A DNA stretch of 30,064 nucleotides. Source: a virus. Position numbers and translations under genes: made by a program. Location of the stretch: positions 1 through 30,064 of IMG/VR virus record IMGVR_UViG_3300029309_000230, one strand, 5' to 3'. Shown piece by piece: positions 1-8,436 of this stretch. The notes beneath the pieces are model-generated. The model was not told where the DNA came from. It worked only from the letters and a program-made list of their open reading frames with translations, and ran no database searches. The stretch's first letter is position 1. Every line of letters starts with the position of its first letter.

Positions 1-782
<782 letters not shown>

Positions 783-809
783 AATATTAACTAATTAAAA
801 TTAAAAATT

Positions 810-1721
810 ATGGCATTCAATGTGACGTCCAATTTTTCGGGGAAAGCAGCGGGATTCTATATCTCTGCCGCTTTAAAACAAGCAATCTCATTAGACTTTA
901 TTACATCTATTGAGAATATCAAATTTAAAAGTAATATACAGAAGATGGCTGGGTCTGGAGTAGTTAAAGACGCGACGTGCGACTTTACTGATGCTGGTAC
1001 TTTAGCTCTTACAGAAAAAGTTTTGACACCAAAGAATCTACAGATTAATCTTGACCTTTGCAAAAAAACTCTCTTATCTTCATGGGAAGCTCTTGAAATG
1101 AGAGCTGGTGCTGGTGCGCCACCACCTGTATCATTTGAGGATTATGTAATATCTTACATGGGTGAGATTATTGCTAATGCAACTGAAACTTCTATTTGGA
1201 GTGGTGCAGCTGCTAACAATGGTGAGTTCGAAGGGTTTTTAACTGCTACTACTGGTGCTTTCGCTGTAGATGGTACGGTAATATCATCAACTGCATCTGC
1301 AGCTTATTCAGCGGCAAATATTGTAGCTAACTTACAAACTTTAACAGCTGATATGGCTGCTAACATTTCACCTCTTTTAACTAGAGATGATTTATACATA
1401 TACATGAATGCTAAAACTTATGCTTTCTATGTATCAGCTATATCTACATTAGGATACTTAAATGCTTACAACATGGGTACTGATTACGTTCCTGTATTTG
1501 AAGGATATAAGATTGCTGTTTGTCCAGGTATGGCAGACAATCAAATGGTTGCGGCTGAAAGAGGTAACTTATTCTTTGGGACTGATTTATTAAGTGACCA
1601 CACTAGAATCACTATCATGGATATGGCTAACCTTGACGGTTCAGACAACATGAGATTAGTTGCTCGTTATAGTGGTGGTGTTCAGTTAGGGGTAGGTGCT
1701 GATATAGTTCACCAATCATAA
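810..1721 (+). CDS. Major capsid protein
   Basis: A 303-residue protein directly after the scaffold gene, 27 bases downstream. Length, position and composition (many Ala, Gly, Thr; only moderate charge; no signal peptide or membrane segment) fit a HK97-fold major capsid protein, which forms the icosahedral shell. The middle contains an Ala/Ser/Thr-rich stretch (residues 150-185) and the last third is a mixed alpha/beta region ending in a Gly/Val-rich strand, as expected for the A-domain. Codon use is less A/T-biased at the third position than in neighbouring genes, which fits a very highly expressed gene. The product is inferred from gene order, not from a recognisable catalytic motif. A strong stem-loop follows the stop codon. 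Confidence 0.75.
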   Translation: MAFNVTSNFSGKAAGFYISAALKQAISLDFITSIENIKFKSNIQKMAGSGVVKDATCDFTDAGTLALTEKVLTPKNLQINLDLCKKTLLSSWEALEMRAGAGAPPPVSFEDYVISYMGEIIANATETSIWSGAAANNGEFEGFLTATTGAFAVDGTVISSTASAAYSAANIVANLQTLTADMAANISPLLTRDDLYIYMNAKTYAFYVSAISTLGYLNAYNMGTDYVPVFEGYKIAVCPGMADNQMVAAERGNLFFGTDLLSDHTRITIMDMANLDGSDNMRLVARYSGGVQLGVGADIVHQS

Positions 1722-1734
1722 AAATAATTAAAAT

Positions 1735-1764
1735 AGTAGTAGGGGTGTAAAAGCCCTTACTACT
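1735..1764 (+). terminator. Stem-loop after the major capsid gene
   Basis: AGTAGTAGGGG (1735-1745) pairs with CCCTTACTACT (1754-1764): 11 pairs including one G-T wobble, around an 8-base loop. Only three T follow, so it may be a leaky terminator or a 3' stabiliser that raises the level of capsid mRNA relative to the next gene, rather than a full stop. Confidence 0.6.
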
Positions 1765-1787
1765 TTAACCTTTAAAAAATAAATAAG

Positions 1788-2378
1788 ATGGCATGTACTT
1801 CGTTGACTAAGGGTAGACAACTAGACTGTAATAGAGTAGCTGGAGGTGTAAAATTCATCTACTTTGCTGTGTATGACCAAATAGCATCATTTGCTTATGA
1901 TAGTACAAATTCTGAAGAAATAGATACAATAGATTTCGGTGGGAATAATATATACAGATATACAGTACCTAGGGGTTCTACATCAATAACAGACACTATA
2001 ACAGGCTCGACAGAGAATGGGACTATATTCTATGCCCCAGCAACTGCTATGGTGTTAAACAGATTAAAAGTAAAAACTCAAGAACAAGTAAAATTATTAG
2101 GGCAAACCCAAGTGGTTATCTTTGCGCAGCTTAATGCTACTCACCCAGCGACTGGGAATGATGTTATCATGGTATTAGGTATAAACAATGGTATGCAGTT
2201 GAATAGTGGTACTGAAGAAAGCGGTGCTGCCTTCGGTGACCGTTCAGGTTATACACTTAACTTTGATGGCCTAGAAAGTAGACCTATGGCAATGTTAGAA
2301 GATGTAGCGGCAGGTGCTGCAGCATTTTCTAATGCTGGTATAACTAACTTAAATAGTATTATTTCTACTGACGCTTAA
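1788..2378 (+). CDS. Structural protein, possible major tail tube or decoration protein
   Basis: A 196-residue beta-rich protein with no charged low-complexity or membrane segments. The C-terminal third (residues 140-175) has the pattern Gly-Asp-x-x-Gly-Tyr-x-Leu-x-Phe-x-Gly-x-Glu followed by a Pro-Met, resembling the end of tube-forming tail proteins as I know them. Its place directly after the major capsid gene, with an intergenic stem-loop before it and a terminator after it, indicates an abundant virion protein. Alternatives are a capsid decoration protein or a head-completion protein. If it is the tail tube protein, the gene is far from the tail module at 18112-28546, which would be an unusual order. 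Confidence 0.5.
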   Translation: MACTSLTKGRQLDCNRVAGGVKFIYFAVYDQIASFAYDSTNSEEIDTIDFGGNNIYRYTVPRGSTSITDTITGSTENGTIFYAPATAMVLNRLKVKTQEQVKLLGQTQVVIFAQLNATHPATGNDVIMVLGINNGMQLNSGTEESGAAFGDRSGYTLNFDGLESRPMAMLEDVAAGAAAFSNAGITNLNSIISTDA

Positions 2379-2395
2379 TATTATTTGTAGTTTTT

Positions 2396-2455
2396 ATATA
2401 GCTTGATGAAGGTGGGGTGGTTCGACCATCTATAGATTTATCTAGCGTTCATCAT
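2396..2455 (+). ncRNA. Predicted three-way-junction RNA element upstream of a terminator
   Basis: The non-coding stretch after the 1788 gene folds on paper as a closed junction. The outer stem is TGATGAA (2404-2410) with TTCATCA (2448-2454). Hairpin one is 2416-2421 with 2425-2430, six pairs including one G-T. Hairpin two is TAGA (2433-2436) with TCTA (2441-2444). An intrinsic terminator follows directly. This could be a 3'-UTR element or a small RNA processed from the capsid operon transcript. I do not recognise a known family. No promoter of the TAnnTTTG type is visible immediately upstream. Confidence 0.5.
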
Positions 2456-2489
2456 AAAAAGGGGTAGCTTAGGCTACTCTTTTTTTTTA
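2456..2489 (+). terminator. Intrinsic terminator of the capsid operon
   Basis: Stem GGGGTAGC (2461-2468) pairs with GCTACTCT (2473-2480), two of the pairs being wobbles, with a four-base loop TTAG. It is preceded by five A and followed by a run of T to 2488. It ends the transcription unit of protease, scaffold, capsid and tube-like genes. The A tract on the 5' side could pair with the T tract, so it could act on both strands. Confidence 0.8.
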
Positions 2490-2528
2490 TTAGCAAATAA
2501 AACCTAAGTATTTATATATTATAATAGT

Positions 2529-3746
2529 ATGATACAAGGAACTACAGAAACAACTTTCAAAGCTTACATTTGTACAGAAGATAATAGAATAGATACTGCT
2601 AAAGCATCTACTCAGATTAGGCACTTATTTAAAATTACAAATGATTTTAGTGGTGCTATAGTTTATTGCTACCCTACAGAAACAATATACAATAGATATA
2701 CAGAATTTACTTTTACTTATGCTTTAAACCCTGATATGTTTTTAGGGCAGGTAGATTTAAAACCCTCAGGTTATTATAAATATGAAGTATATGAGGTAGC
2801 ATGGATTGGTTCAGTAACAATAACTGATACAACTGCTCCTAGTACAGAAACTGATGTATTACCTGTAGCTGACACTAATGGTATTGTAAAAGGTTTAGTT
2901 ACTAAGGGTAAACTCTTTATAGATGATAAGTCTGGTACTGCTCAGGTACAATATACCCAACACCCAGAACCATCTGAAAACAATTATATTTGGTATGGTG
3001 ATAGTGGTTTTGAAAATGCTTTCAGTTTAGATTTTGATGGTGTAGATGATTATGTAGATTGCGGTGATGGACCTATATTTACTATAAACCATTCAGCTGC
3101 AAATAGAGGTTTTTCAGCATCATTATGGGTAAAGCTTACTAGTGGTGCTACAGCATCACAAATTATACTAAACAAAAGTGATTTCTTTAGTGCTGGTGCT
3201 TTTAGGTATGAGTATATAATAAGAACTGATTTTGAAAGTAAACCTAGAATAATTATTTATGGAGGTGATAGTAATGCTATATTCCAGCAATTTGTAATAG
3301 ATACTGTTTTAGCAGCTGATGTATGGTATCATATAGGCTTTACTTATGATTTAGGTGATGGTTCTACATCTATCTTAGGTTACTTAAACGGGGTACAAGC
3401 TACAGCAACAAGTGGGGGTACTTATACAAATCAGGGTACATGGTCTGCCCCTGTAAATACAGCAGCACCTTTGTTCTTTGCTAGACAAGCTGCAAACTAT
3501 GGACAAATAAAATTAGATGAGGTTGCTTTATTTGATGATACAGTAAGTGGTGGTAAGATGATATCATATTATAATAATGGTGAGCCTACAAACTTAGCAG
3601 CTGAAGCTAACATAATAGGGTACTGGAGGAATGGTGACCCTAATGGTACTGCTTCATTCCCTACAATAGATGACCTAACTTCTTTTGATAATGATGGTAC
3701 TATGACTAATATGGGTAGTAATGATATAATAAATGATGCACCATAA
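2529..3746 (+). CDS. Virion protein with C-terminal LamG/concanavalin-A-like domain
   Basis: 405 residues in two parts. Residues 1-157 form a beta-rich N-terminal domain, probably the virion anchor. Residues 164-390 form a LamG-like (concanavalin A-like lectin) domain: it starts with the typical Leu-x-Phe-Asp-Gly-x-x-Asp-Tyr-Val pattern, contains Phe-Ser-x-Ser-Leu-Trp-Val, and ends with the Ile-x-Gly-Tyr-Trp-Arg strand and Asp-Leu-Thr-Ser-x-x-Asn-Asp-Gly-Thr motif common in bacterial LamG_3 domains. Such domains bind polysaccharides. It begins a new transcription unit after the terminator and lies among head genes, which suggests a head fibre or capsid-bound adhesin rather than a tail fibre. 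That location is inferred from gene order only. The stop overlaps the next start (TAATG). Confidence 0.75.
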   Translation: MIQGTTETTFKAYICTEDNRIDTAKASTQIRHLFKITNDFSGAIVYCYPTETIYNRYTEFTFTYALNPDMFLGQVDLKPSGYYKYEVYEVAWIGSVTITDTTAPSTETDVLPVADTNGIVKGLVTKGKLFIDDKSGTAQVQYTQHPEPSENNYIWYGDSGFENAFSLDFDGVDDYVDCGDGPIFTINHSAANRGFSASLWVKLTSGATASQIILNKSDFFSAGAFRYEYIIRTDFESKPRIIIYGGDSNAIFQQFVIDTVLAADVWYHIGFTYDLGDGSTSILGYLNGVQATATSGGTYTNQGTWSAPVNTAAPLFFARQAANYGQIKLDEVALFDDTVSGGKMISYYNNGEPTNLAAEANIIGYWRNGDPNGTASFPTIDDLTSFDNDGTMTNMGSNDIINDAP

Positions 3747-3961
3747 TGAAATATGTAATATTTGAAATAGCAAATTTAGATACAGTAAACTTTAATGAAG
3801 TGCTAGAAAATAATGCTGATACATTAAGGTTATCAATAGATGGTACAAAAACAGTTTTAAAATTTGATGGTAAAACACCTGATTTTTTAGTAGGTTTACA
3901 ACAATATAACCACCAGGAAATACTTGCAATAATGCATACACCTGAATGGATTAACAGATAA
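3746..3961 (+). CDS. Small protein of unknown function before the portal gene
   Basis: 71 residues, starting within the stop codon of the LamG gene (TAATG) and ending 5 bases before the portal gene, so it is translationally coupled to both. It has no membrane segment, Cys pairs or recognisable motif; the predicted fold is mixed alpha/beta. The tight coupling suggests a virion or head assembly role. Confidence 0.65.
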   Translation: MKYVIFEIANLDTVNFNEVLENNADTLRLSIDGTKTVLKFDGKTPDFLVGLQQYNHQEILAIMHTPEWINR

Positions 3962-3966
3962 TAATT

Positions 3967-5988
3967 ATGAAAGAAATAGTAAATATTAATTTAGAAACAA
4001 GTACAGCACCTGAAATAAAAGAAGTAAGCAATAAAGAATATATTACTTATGGTACTGAAAACTGGGCTAACCTATATCCGCAGTTCTTGATAGATTTGTA
4101 TTATAACAGCTCTACACAGGCAGCGATTATAAATGCTACAGCTGAAATGATATCTGGTGAAGCTTTAGTAATTGAAGATGAAGAAGATAGAAACCTTGAA
4201 GCTAGGGTTAAACTAGAAAACTTTATTAATAGAGCAAATGGTAATGAAAGCTTACATGAAGTAATAAAAAAAATAGCTTTTGATTTTAAGCTACAAGGGG
4301 CTTTTGCCTTAAATATCGTTTGGACTAAAGATAGAACTGAAATCGCTGAAATCTACCATGTCCCTGTAGAAAAGGTTAGGGCCGAGCGACCAGATGAGTT
4401 TGGAAAAGTAAGGGCTTATTATTTATCATCTGATTGGGCTAATACTAGGCATAATAAACCTATAAGAATACCAGCCTTTAATGTTAATGATAGAACATCA
4501 CCTAACCAGTTAATGTATAGTGGGTTGTATAGCCCTAACATGAATGTTTACCACACCCCTGATTATGTCGCATCAAATAACTGGGCTTTGTGTGACCAGA
4601 AGATTGCAGAATTCCACTTAAATAATGTAGCTAATTCTTTCTCTGGGTCTTACATGATATCGTTCAATAATGGTGTCCCAACAGCTGAAGAGAGATACCA
4701 AATAGAAGAAAGCTTAAAAGAAAAGTTTACTGGTAGTAAATCAGCTGGTCGATTTGTTCTGACGTTTTCAGATGATAAGAGTAGAGCGCCAGAATTGATG
4801 CCTTTAAATACAGCTGATTTAGATAAGCAATATCTAGCCTTACAAGAGTTACTTGTACAGAATATCTTGACAGGTCACCGTGTGACTTCCCCGATGCTTA
4901 TGGGTATTAAAAGTGATACAGGTTTAGGTAATAATGCTGACGAGATTAATAGCGCTGCGAATTTTTACCTTAATACAGTTGTAAAACCATTCCAAGACCA
5001 CATAGTTAAAGAGTTAAGAAAAATATTCCAAGTTAATAACATGGATATGCCTGTAAACTTTGTACAGTTAAAGCCTATAACAACTAGGTTTACTAACCAA
5101 GATTTAATGGCAGTAATGACACAAGATGAAATAAGAGAGGAACTTGGGTTGCCACCATTAGATGAAGAGGTGGTAGTAAAAGAAGATTTAGCTAAAGTAG
5201 GTAGTATGATAACTGATGGCAAAGAATTGCCTTTATTTGATACTATAGAGGAAGCTGAAGCTGAAGCTAAAAAAATTGGGTGTAGCGGCCATCATGAACA
5301 TACCCAAGATGGTAAGACCTACTACATGCCATGTGAAAACCATGAGCAAATAAAAGAAACTGAACTTGATACTTTCTTAGCTAGCATGGAAGATATACCA
5401 GCTGACTGGGAGTTAATAAGTGAAGAGGTTGTTGATGGTGAACACCAAGACTTTGACTATGAAAAAGTAATAAACAATATAGCTAACGAAAAACTAGAAC
5501 TAGCTACCAGTACAGGTAGGGCAAACCCAAACGCAAGGAGTAGTCAAGATGGGTTAAATAAAAGTGGCACTGAGTTTTATAAGGTTAGGTATGTTTATAC
5601 TAATGATAACTTTTTAAAAAACAAAACTGGTACTACTAGGGACTTTTGCTCTAAAATGATGGAAGCTAAAAAAATATACCGTAAAGAAGATATACTAAAA
5701 ATGGGTAATATGGCTGTTAATCCAGGTTTTGGGCCTTATGGTGCTAATAGGTACTCAATCTGGTTCTACAAAGGAGGGCCACAATGTCAGCATTTTTGGT
5801 TAAGGCGCATCTATAAAGCACCACCTAGCCAAGATGGTAATGTTTACTACCCTGATAACGTACAAGACCAAGAATATATTGGTTATACGCAAGCAAAAAA
5901 CGAAGGCTTTACAGCACAAAAGAATGATAACTTAGTTGCTAAGCCACCTAAAAGAATGAAAAACCACGGATACATAAACCCCAGATAA
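3967..5988 (+). CDS. Portal protein with fused C-terminal module
   Basis: 673 residues. Residues 1-400 fit a phage portal of the Bacteroidota type: helical core, a wing region, and the segment around 300-335 (LTGHRVTSPMLMG and following Gly/Asn-rich loop) typical of the region before the long stem helix. The portal forms the dodecameric DNA entry ring at one capsid vertex. After a linker come a Cys/His cluster (Cys439, His442, His443, His445, Cys456, His459), which may bind zinc, and a distinct C-terminal module at 535-620 with Arg-Asp-Phe-Cys and Cys-x-His-Phe-Trp-x-Arg-Arg. I recognise this module as recurrent in phages of this phylum, attached to portal or head morphogenesis proteins; its function is unknown. 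The protein is longer than most portals because of this extension. Confidence 0.85.
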   Translation: MKEIVNINLETSTAPEIKEVSNKEYITYGTENWANLYPQFLIDLYYNSSTQAAIINATAEMISGEALVIEDEEDRNLEARVKLENFINRANGNESLHEVIKKIAFDFKLQGAFALNIVWTKDRTEIAEIYHVPVEKVRAERPDEFGKVRAYYLSSDWANTRHNKPIRIPAFNVNDRTSPNQLMYSGLYSPNMNVYHTPDYVASNNWALCDQKIAEFHLNNVANSFSGSYMISFNNGVPTAEERYQIEESLKEKFTGSKSAGRFVLTFSDDKSRAPELMPLNTADLDKQYLALQELLVQNILTGHRVTSPMLMGIKSDTGLGNNADEINSAANFYLNTVVKPFQDHIVKELRKIFQVNNMDMPVNFVQLKPITTRFTNQDLMAVMTQDEIREELGLPPLDEEVVVKEDLAKVGSMITDGKELPLFDTIEEAEAEAKKIGCSGHHEHTQDGKTYYMPCENHEQIKETELDTFLASMEDIPADWELISEEVVDGEHQDFDYEKVINNIANEKLELATSTGRANPNARSSQDGLNKSGTEFYKVRYVYTNDNFLKNKTGTTRDFCSKMMEAKKIYRKEDILKMGNMAVNPGFGPYGANRYSIWFYKGGPQCQHFWLRRIYKAPPSQDGNVYYPDNVQDQEYIGYTQAKNEGFTAQKNDNLVAKPPKRMKNHGYINPR

Positions 5989-5991
5989 GTT

Positions 5992-6567
5992 ATGGCATAT
6001 ATATTACTAATAAGCGAACAAAAATTAAAAGAGAGTACAGCTATCTCACAAAATTTAGATACTGAGATATTACTTCCTTATGTTAGGCAGGCACAAAAAA
6101 TTTATGTAGAATCTAAACTAGGTACAAAATTAACCGACAAATTAAAAGATTTAGTTAAGAATGGTACTCTAGGTAATGTAGGTAATGAAAACTACAAAAC
6201 CCTAGTTGATGATTATATAGGTGACATGCTCCCTAACTGGGCTTTTTATCATGCTGTCCCATTCCTCAGGTTTAAAGTAGAGAACGGGAATATTTATTCT
6301 AAGACTTCAGAAACTGGTGTAAGCTTAACAACTGAAGAAAGCCAACACCTAAGGGAAGAAATTAGGAATACTGCAGAATATTATACTGAAAGAATGATAG
6401 ACTATGTAAGGCAAAATATAAGCTTTTTCCCAGAATACAATACGAATACTGGGGCTGATGTTGACCCTGACCCGAATGCATATTACAATGGCATGAACCT
6501 TGAAAAGCCAAGGCAGGGTACTGAGCTTACTTTGAGAAACTTTTTAAATGCATCTGATTATTCATAA
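5992..6567 (+). CDS. Head-tail connector-like protein (DUF6712-like)
   Basis: 191 residues, mostly helical, beginning 3 bases after the portal gene. Length and the N-terminal helical pattern (a helix with Leu-x-Pro-Tyr-Val-x-x-Ala-Gln, then Leu-Gly-x-x-Leu) fit DUF6712, a family common in Bacteroidota phages and probably equivalent to the gp6-type adaptor that docks below the portal. The C-terminal tail is Pro/Asn-rich and probably disordered. The stop overlaps the next small ORF (TAATG). Adaptor function is inferred from size, helical content and position. Confidence 0.65.
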   Translation: MAYILLISEQKLKESTAISQNLDTEILLPYVRQAQKIYVESKLGTKLTDKLKDLVKNGTLGNVGNENYKTLVDDYIGDMLPNWAFYHAVPFLRFKVENGNIYSKTSETGVSLTTEESQHLREEIRNTAEYYTERMIDYVRQNISFFPEYNTNTGADVDPDPNAYYNGMNLEKPRQGTELTLRNFLNASDYS

Positions 6568-6683
6568 TGAAGAAACATTATAAACCTAAAAAAAATAACA
6601 TAACTAAGTTGAAATCATACTTAGATAAAAATAATAGCAATGGAAAAAGTAAGAGATACAGTACAAGTAGCTGTAGCAAATAG
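6567..6683 (+). CDS. Possible very small basic protein
   Basis: 38 codons, starting in the stop codon of the connector gene. The product is rich in Lys, Asn and Ser with no recognisable motif. It overlaps the start of the 6640 gene in another frame by 44 bases. Translational coupling supports it, composition does not; it may be only a coupling leader. Confidence 0.3.
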   Translation: MKKHYKPKKNNITKLKSYLDKNNSNGKSKRYSTSSCSK

Positions 6684-6798
6684 TACCGCAATAGGTTTTA
6701 GTATCACTGAATGTAATGAAATCTTAACATTCGTTTCACTGATATTAGCGATTGCCTTTACAATATATAAGTTCTTTAAATTTAACAAAGATGCCTAA
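6640..6798 (+). CDS. Small single-span membrane protein, holin or spanin-like candidate
   Basis: 52 residues, too short for routine ORF calling. A polar N-terminus (about 27 residues) is followed by one strongly hydrophobic helix at about 28-43 and a Lys/Phe-rich cytoplasmic-type end (KFFKFNK). Such a layout is usual for small phage membrane proteins next to lysis genes. It lies just upstream of the M15 endolysin and overlaps the next small ORF. It may work with, or instead of, the two-helix protein at 7319 in permeabilising the membrane. Confidence 0.6.
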   Translation: MEKVRDTVQVAVANSTAIGFSITECNEILTFVSLILAIAFTIYKFFKFNKDA

Positions 6799-6922
6799 AC
6801 GAAGAAAGCTCAACTCAAAAAACCCTAAGTATAAAAAAACAAATGAAAATGATATTAACGTTCGTAAAGAATTTGTTCATGAAGTTAAGGGGTGCAAAAT
6901 ATATAAACTATACTACCTCTAG
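6791..6922 (+). CDS. Possible small basic protein overlapping the endolysin start
   Basis: 43 codons starting inside the end of the 6640 gene (ATG overlapping by 8 bases) and running 80 bases into the endolysin gene in another frame. The N-terminus is very basic (MPKRRKLNSKNPKYKK). The start is well placed for coupling, but the long overlap with the peptidase gene makes it uncertain, unless the peptidase really starts at a later Met (6879). Confidence 0.35.
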   Translation: MPKRRKLNSKNPKYKKTNENDINVRKEFVHEVKGCKIYKLYYL

Positions 6923-7283
6923 TTTGGACTTAATTTATTTTAATGTTTCTGAATTTGATAGCCCTGATGAAGTTGGGTCTGGGTATAGAATGCAAAAAGA
7001 TTTCCTAAGGAGGTTAGATACTGCCCGTGGTATTGCTGGTATACCTTTTAAAATAAACTCAGGGTATAGGACAGCAGCCCATAATACAAAAATAGGTGGT
7101 AGGGTAGGTTCAAGCCACAAAAAAGGTTTAGCTGTTGATATTGCATACAAAGGCAGTAGAGAAAGGTACTTGATTATCAATGCTTTAATGGTAGTAGGTG
7201 TAAACAGGTTTGGTATAGGGAAGACTTTTATACATGCAGATGTTGATAAAAATAAAGATGAAGATGTGATTTGGCTCTATTGA
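6843..7283 (+). CDS. M15-family peptidase, endolysin
   Basis: 146 residues. Residues 33-146 form a peptidase M15 domain (D-Ala-D-Ala carboxypeptidase or L-Ala-D-Glu peptidase type) that cuts peptidoglycan stem peptides. Visible motifs are Ser-Gly-Tyr-Arg-Thr (73-77), Ser-His-x-x-Gly-x-Ala-x-Asp (His92, Asp99 as zinc ligands) and Phe-Ile-His-Ala-Asp-Val-Asp (His131 as third ligand). The family is the common endolysin of Bacteroidota phages. The first 15 residues are hydrophobic and basic and could be an uncleaved export segment or an artefact of choosing the first ATG; a start at Met13 (6879) would leave the domain intact. It lies beside the holin candidates, forming the lysis cassette. Confidence 0.85.
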   Translation: MKMILTFVKNLFMKLRGAKYINYTTSSLDLIYFNVSEFDSPDEVGSGYRMQKDFLRRLDTARGIAGIPFKINSGYRTAAHNTKIGGRVGSSHKKGLAVDIAYKGSRERYLIINALMVVGVNRFGIGKTFIHADVDKNKDEDVIWLY

Positions 7284-7318
7284 GCATTAACTTTGAATAT
7301 TAACTAAATTAATTTATT

Positions 7319-7504
7319 ATGAAATTTATTTTAACGCAATTACTTAAATCAAAAAAGGTATGGTTAGGTATATCATCTATTGTCATACCTATGGTTGCAA
7401 ACTTTTTAGGGGCTGATGAAGAAGCTGTATCTAAGATATGGTATTCTCTTTTAGCTATGTTATTAGGACAATCAGCTGCAGACTTTGGAAAGGAATCCAA
7501 ATAA
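7319..7504 (+). CDS. Putative holin (two membrane helices)
   Basis: 61 residues with a basic N-terminus, a hydrophobic segment at about 14-31 (VWLGISSIVIPMVANFLG), an acidic turn (ADEEA) and a second, weaker hydrophobic segment at about 41-53, ending with charged residues. Size and topology fit a class II-like holin. It follows the M15 endolysin after a 35-base gap and overlaps the next gene by 20 bases. A TAACTTTG box lies 24 bases upstream, but no correctly spaced TTG accompanies it. Confidence 0.65.
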   Translation: MKFILTQLLKSKKVWLGISSIVIPMVANFLGADEEAVSKIWYSLLAMLLGQSAADFGKESK

Positions 7505-8213
7505 GCGCTATAGATTAAAAAAGCATGAAATAGATGCTTTAGAAAAAATGCGGAACGCTGATAACCGAAATGTCTTGGTTATCGGCGATTTGCATGAACC
7601 TTTCTGCCTTGATAGTTATCTTAACTTCTGTATAGATAAGTACTATGAATACATGTGTACAGAGGTAGTTTTTATCGGTGACATCATTGACAACCATTAT
7701 TCTAGTTATCATGAAACTTCAGCTGATGGTATGGGTGGCCTTGATGAGTTACAACTGGCTGTTGAACGTATACAACGCTGGCGCAATGCCTTCCCAGTAG
7801 CTACTGTAATAATTGGCAATCATGACAGGATTATTATGAGGAAGGCCCAAACTTCTGCAATACCAAGTAAATGGATTAAATCTTATAAAGATGTTTTAGA
7901 AGTGCCTGAGTGGAACTTTGTTGAACGTTACGAAAAAGACAACGTACAATACATACATGGTGAGGGTGGGACTGCCAGAACTAAGTGTCGTGCTGATATG
8001 ATGAATACCGTACAGGGACACCTTCATACGCAAGCTTATTGCGAACACTATGTCGGTAAAAAATTTAGGGTCTTTGGTATGCAAGTCGGGTGCGGTATCA
8101 ACCATAAAGCTTATGCTATGTCTTATGCTAAGTATGGTAAAAGGCCAGCTGTTGGTGTCGGCATAGTGATGAACAATGGTAAAACACCTATTAATTTATT
8201 GATGGAACTATAA
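7485..8213 (+). CDS. Calcineurin-like metallophosphoesterase
   Basis: All five motifs of the family are present: Gly-Asp-Leu-His (34-37), Gly-Asp-Ile-Ile-Asp (65-69), Gly-Asn-His-Asp (111-114), His158-Gly159 and Gly-His-Leu-His (178-181). The enzyme coordinates two metal ions and hydrolyses phosphomono- or diesters; the substrate (nucleotide, nucleic acid or second messenger) cannot be told. The open frame begins with a TTG codon inside the putative holin gene. The first in-frame ATG is at 7548 and would remove 21 basic residues (RYRLKKHEIDALEKM) that look like a conserved helix, so I prefer the TTG start. It is the last gene before the large intergenic region. Confidence 0.85.
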   Translation: MERNPNKRYRLKKHEIDALEKMRNADNRNVLVIGDLHEPFCLDSYLNFCIDKYYEYMCTEVVFIGDIIDNHYSSYHETSADGMGGLDELQLAVERIQRWRNAFPVATVIIGNHDRIIMRKAQTSAIPSKWIKSYKDVLEVPEWNFVERYEKDNVQYIHGEGGTARTKCRADMMNTVQGHLHTQAYCEHYVGKKFRVFGMQVGCGINHKAYAMSYAKYGKRPAVGVGIVMNNGKTPINLLMEL

Positions 8214-8271
8214 TGTATATATTATATTTCTTTTTTACTGGTGAGAGTTTTTGGTAATATTCTTTTAATTA

Positions 8272-8310
8272 CTGTATCAGTTGTATCAGTTTTATACTGT
8301 CTTATACTGA
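8272..8310. repeat. Iteron-like repeat cluster
   Basis: Two exact tandem copies of TGTATCAGT (8273-8281 and 8282-8290) are followed by two copies of TTATACTG (8292-8299 and 8302-8309). The spacing is 9-10 bases, close to one helical turn. ATCAGT (8285-8290) and ACTGAT (8306-8311) also form an inverted repeat. This layout is usual for operator arrays or initiator-binding iterons. Confidence 0.6.
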
Positions 8311-8436
8311 TTATAATAGCTTTTAACGAACTTTTTAAGCTTTTTAATACCTACATACTACACATATAATTAAAGCCTTTATAAGAGGTTTTATACTTTA
8401 CTAACACATACTTTGTTAATAACTTTGTAAATTATT

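Noticed and set aside
2396-2460. tRNA-like element
   Set aside because: The fold has a closed junction, but no anticodon arm of proper length, no conserved TTCRANY T-loop position and no CCA end.
7288-7295. Promoter before the holin gene (TAACTTTG)
   Set aside because: The box matches, but the only nearby TTG leaves a spacer of 14 bases, too short for the consensus.
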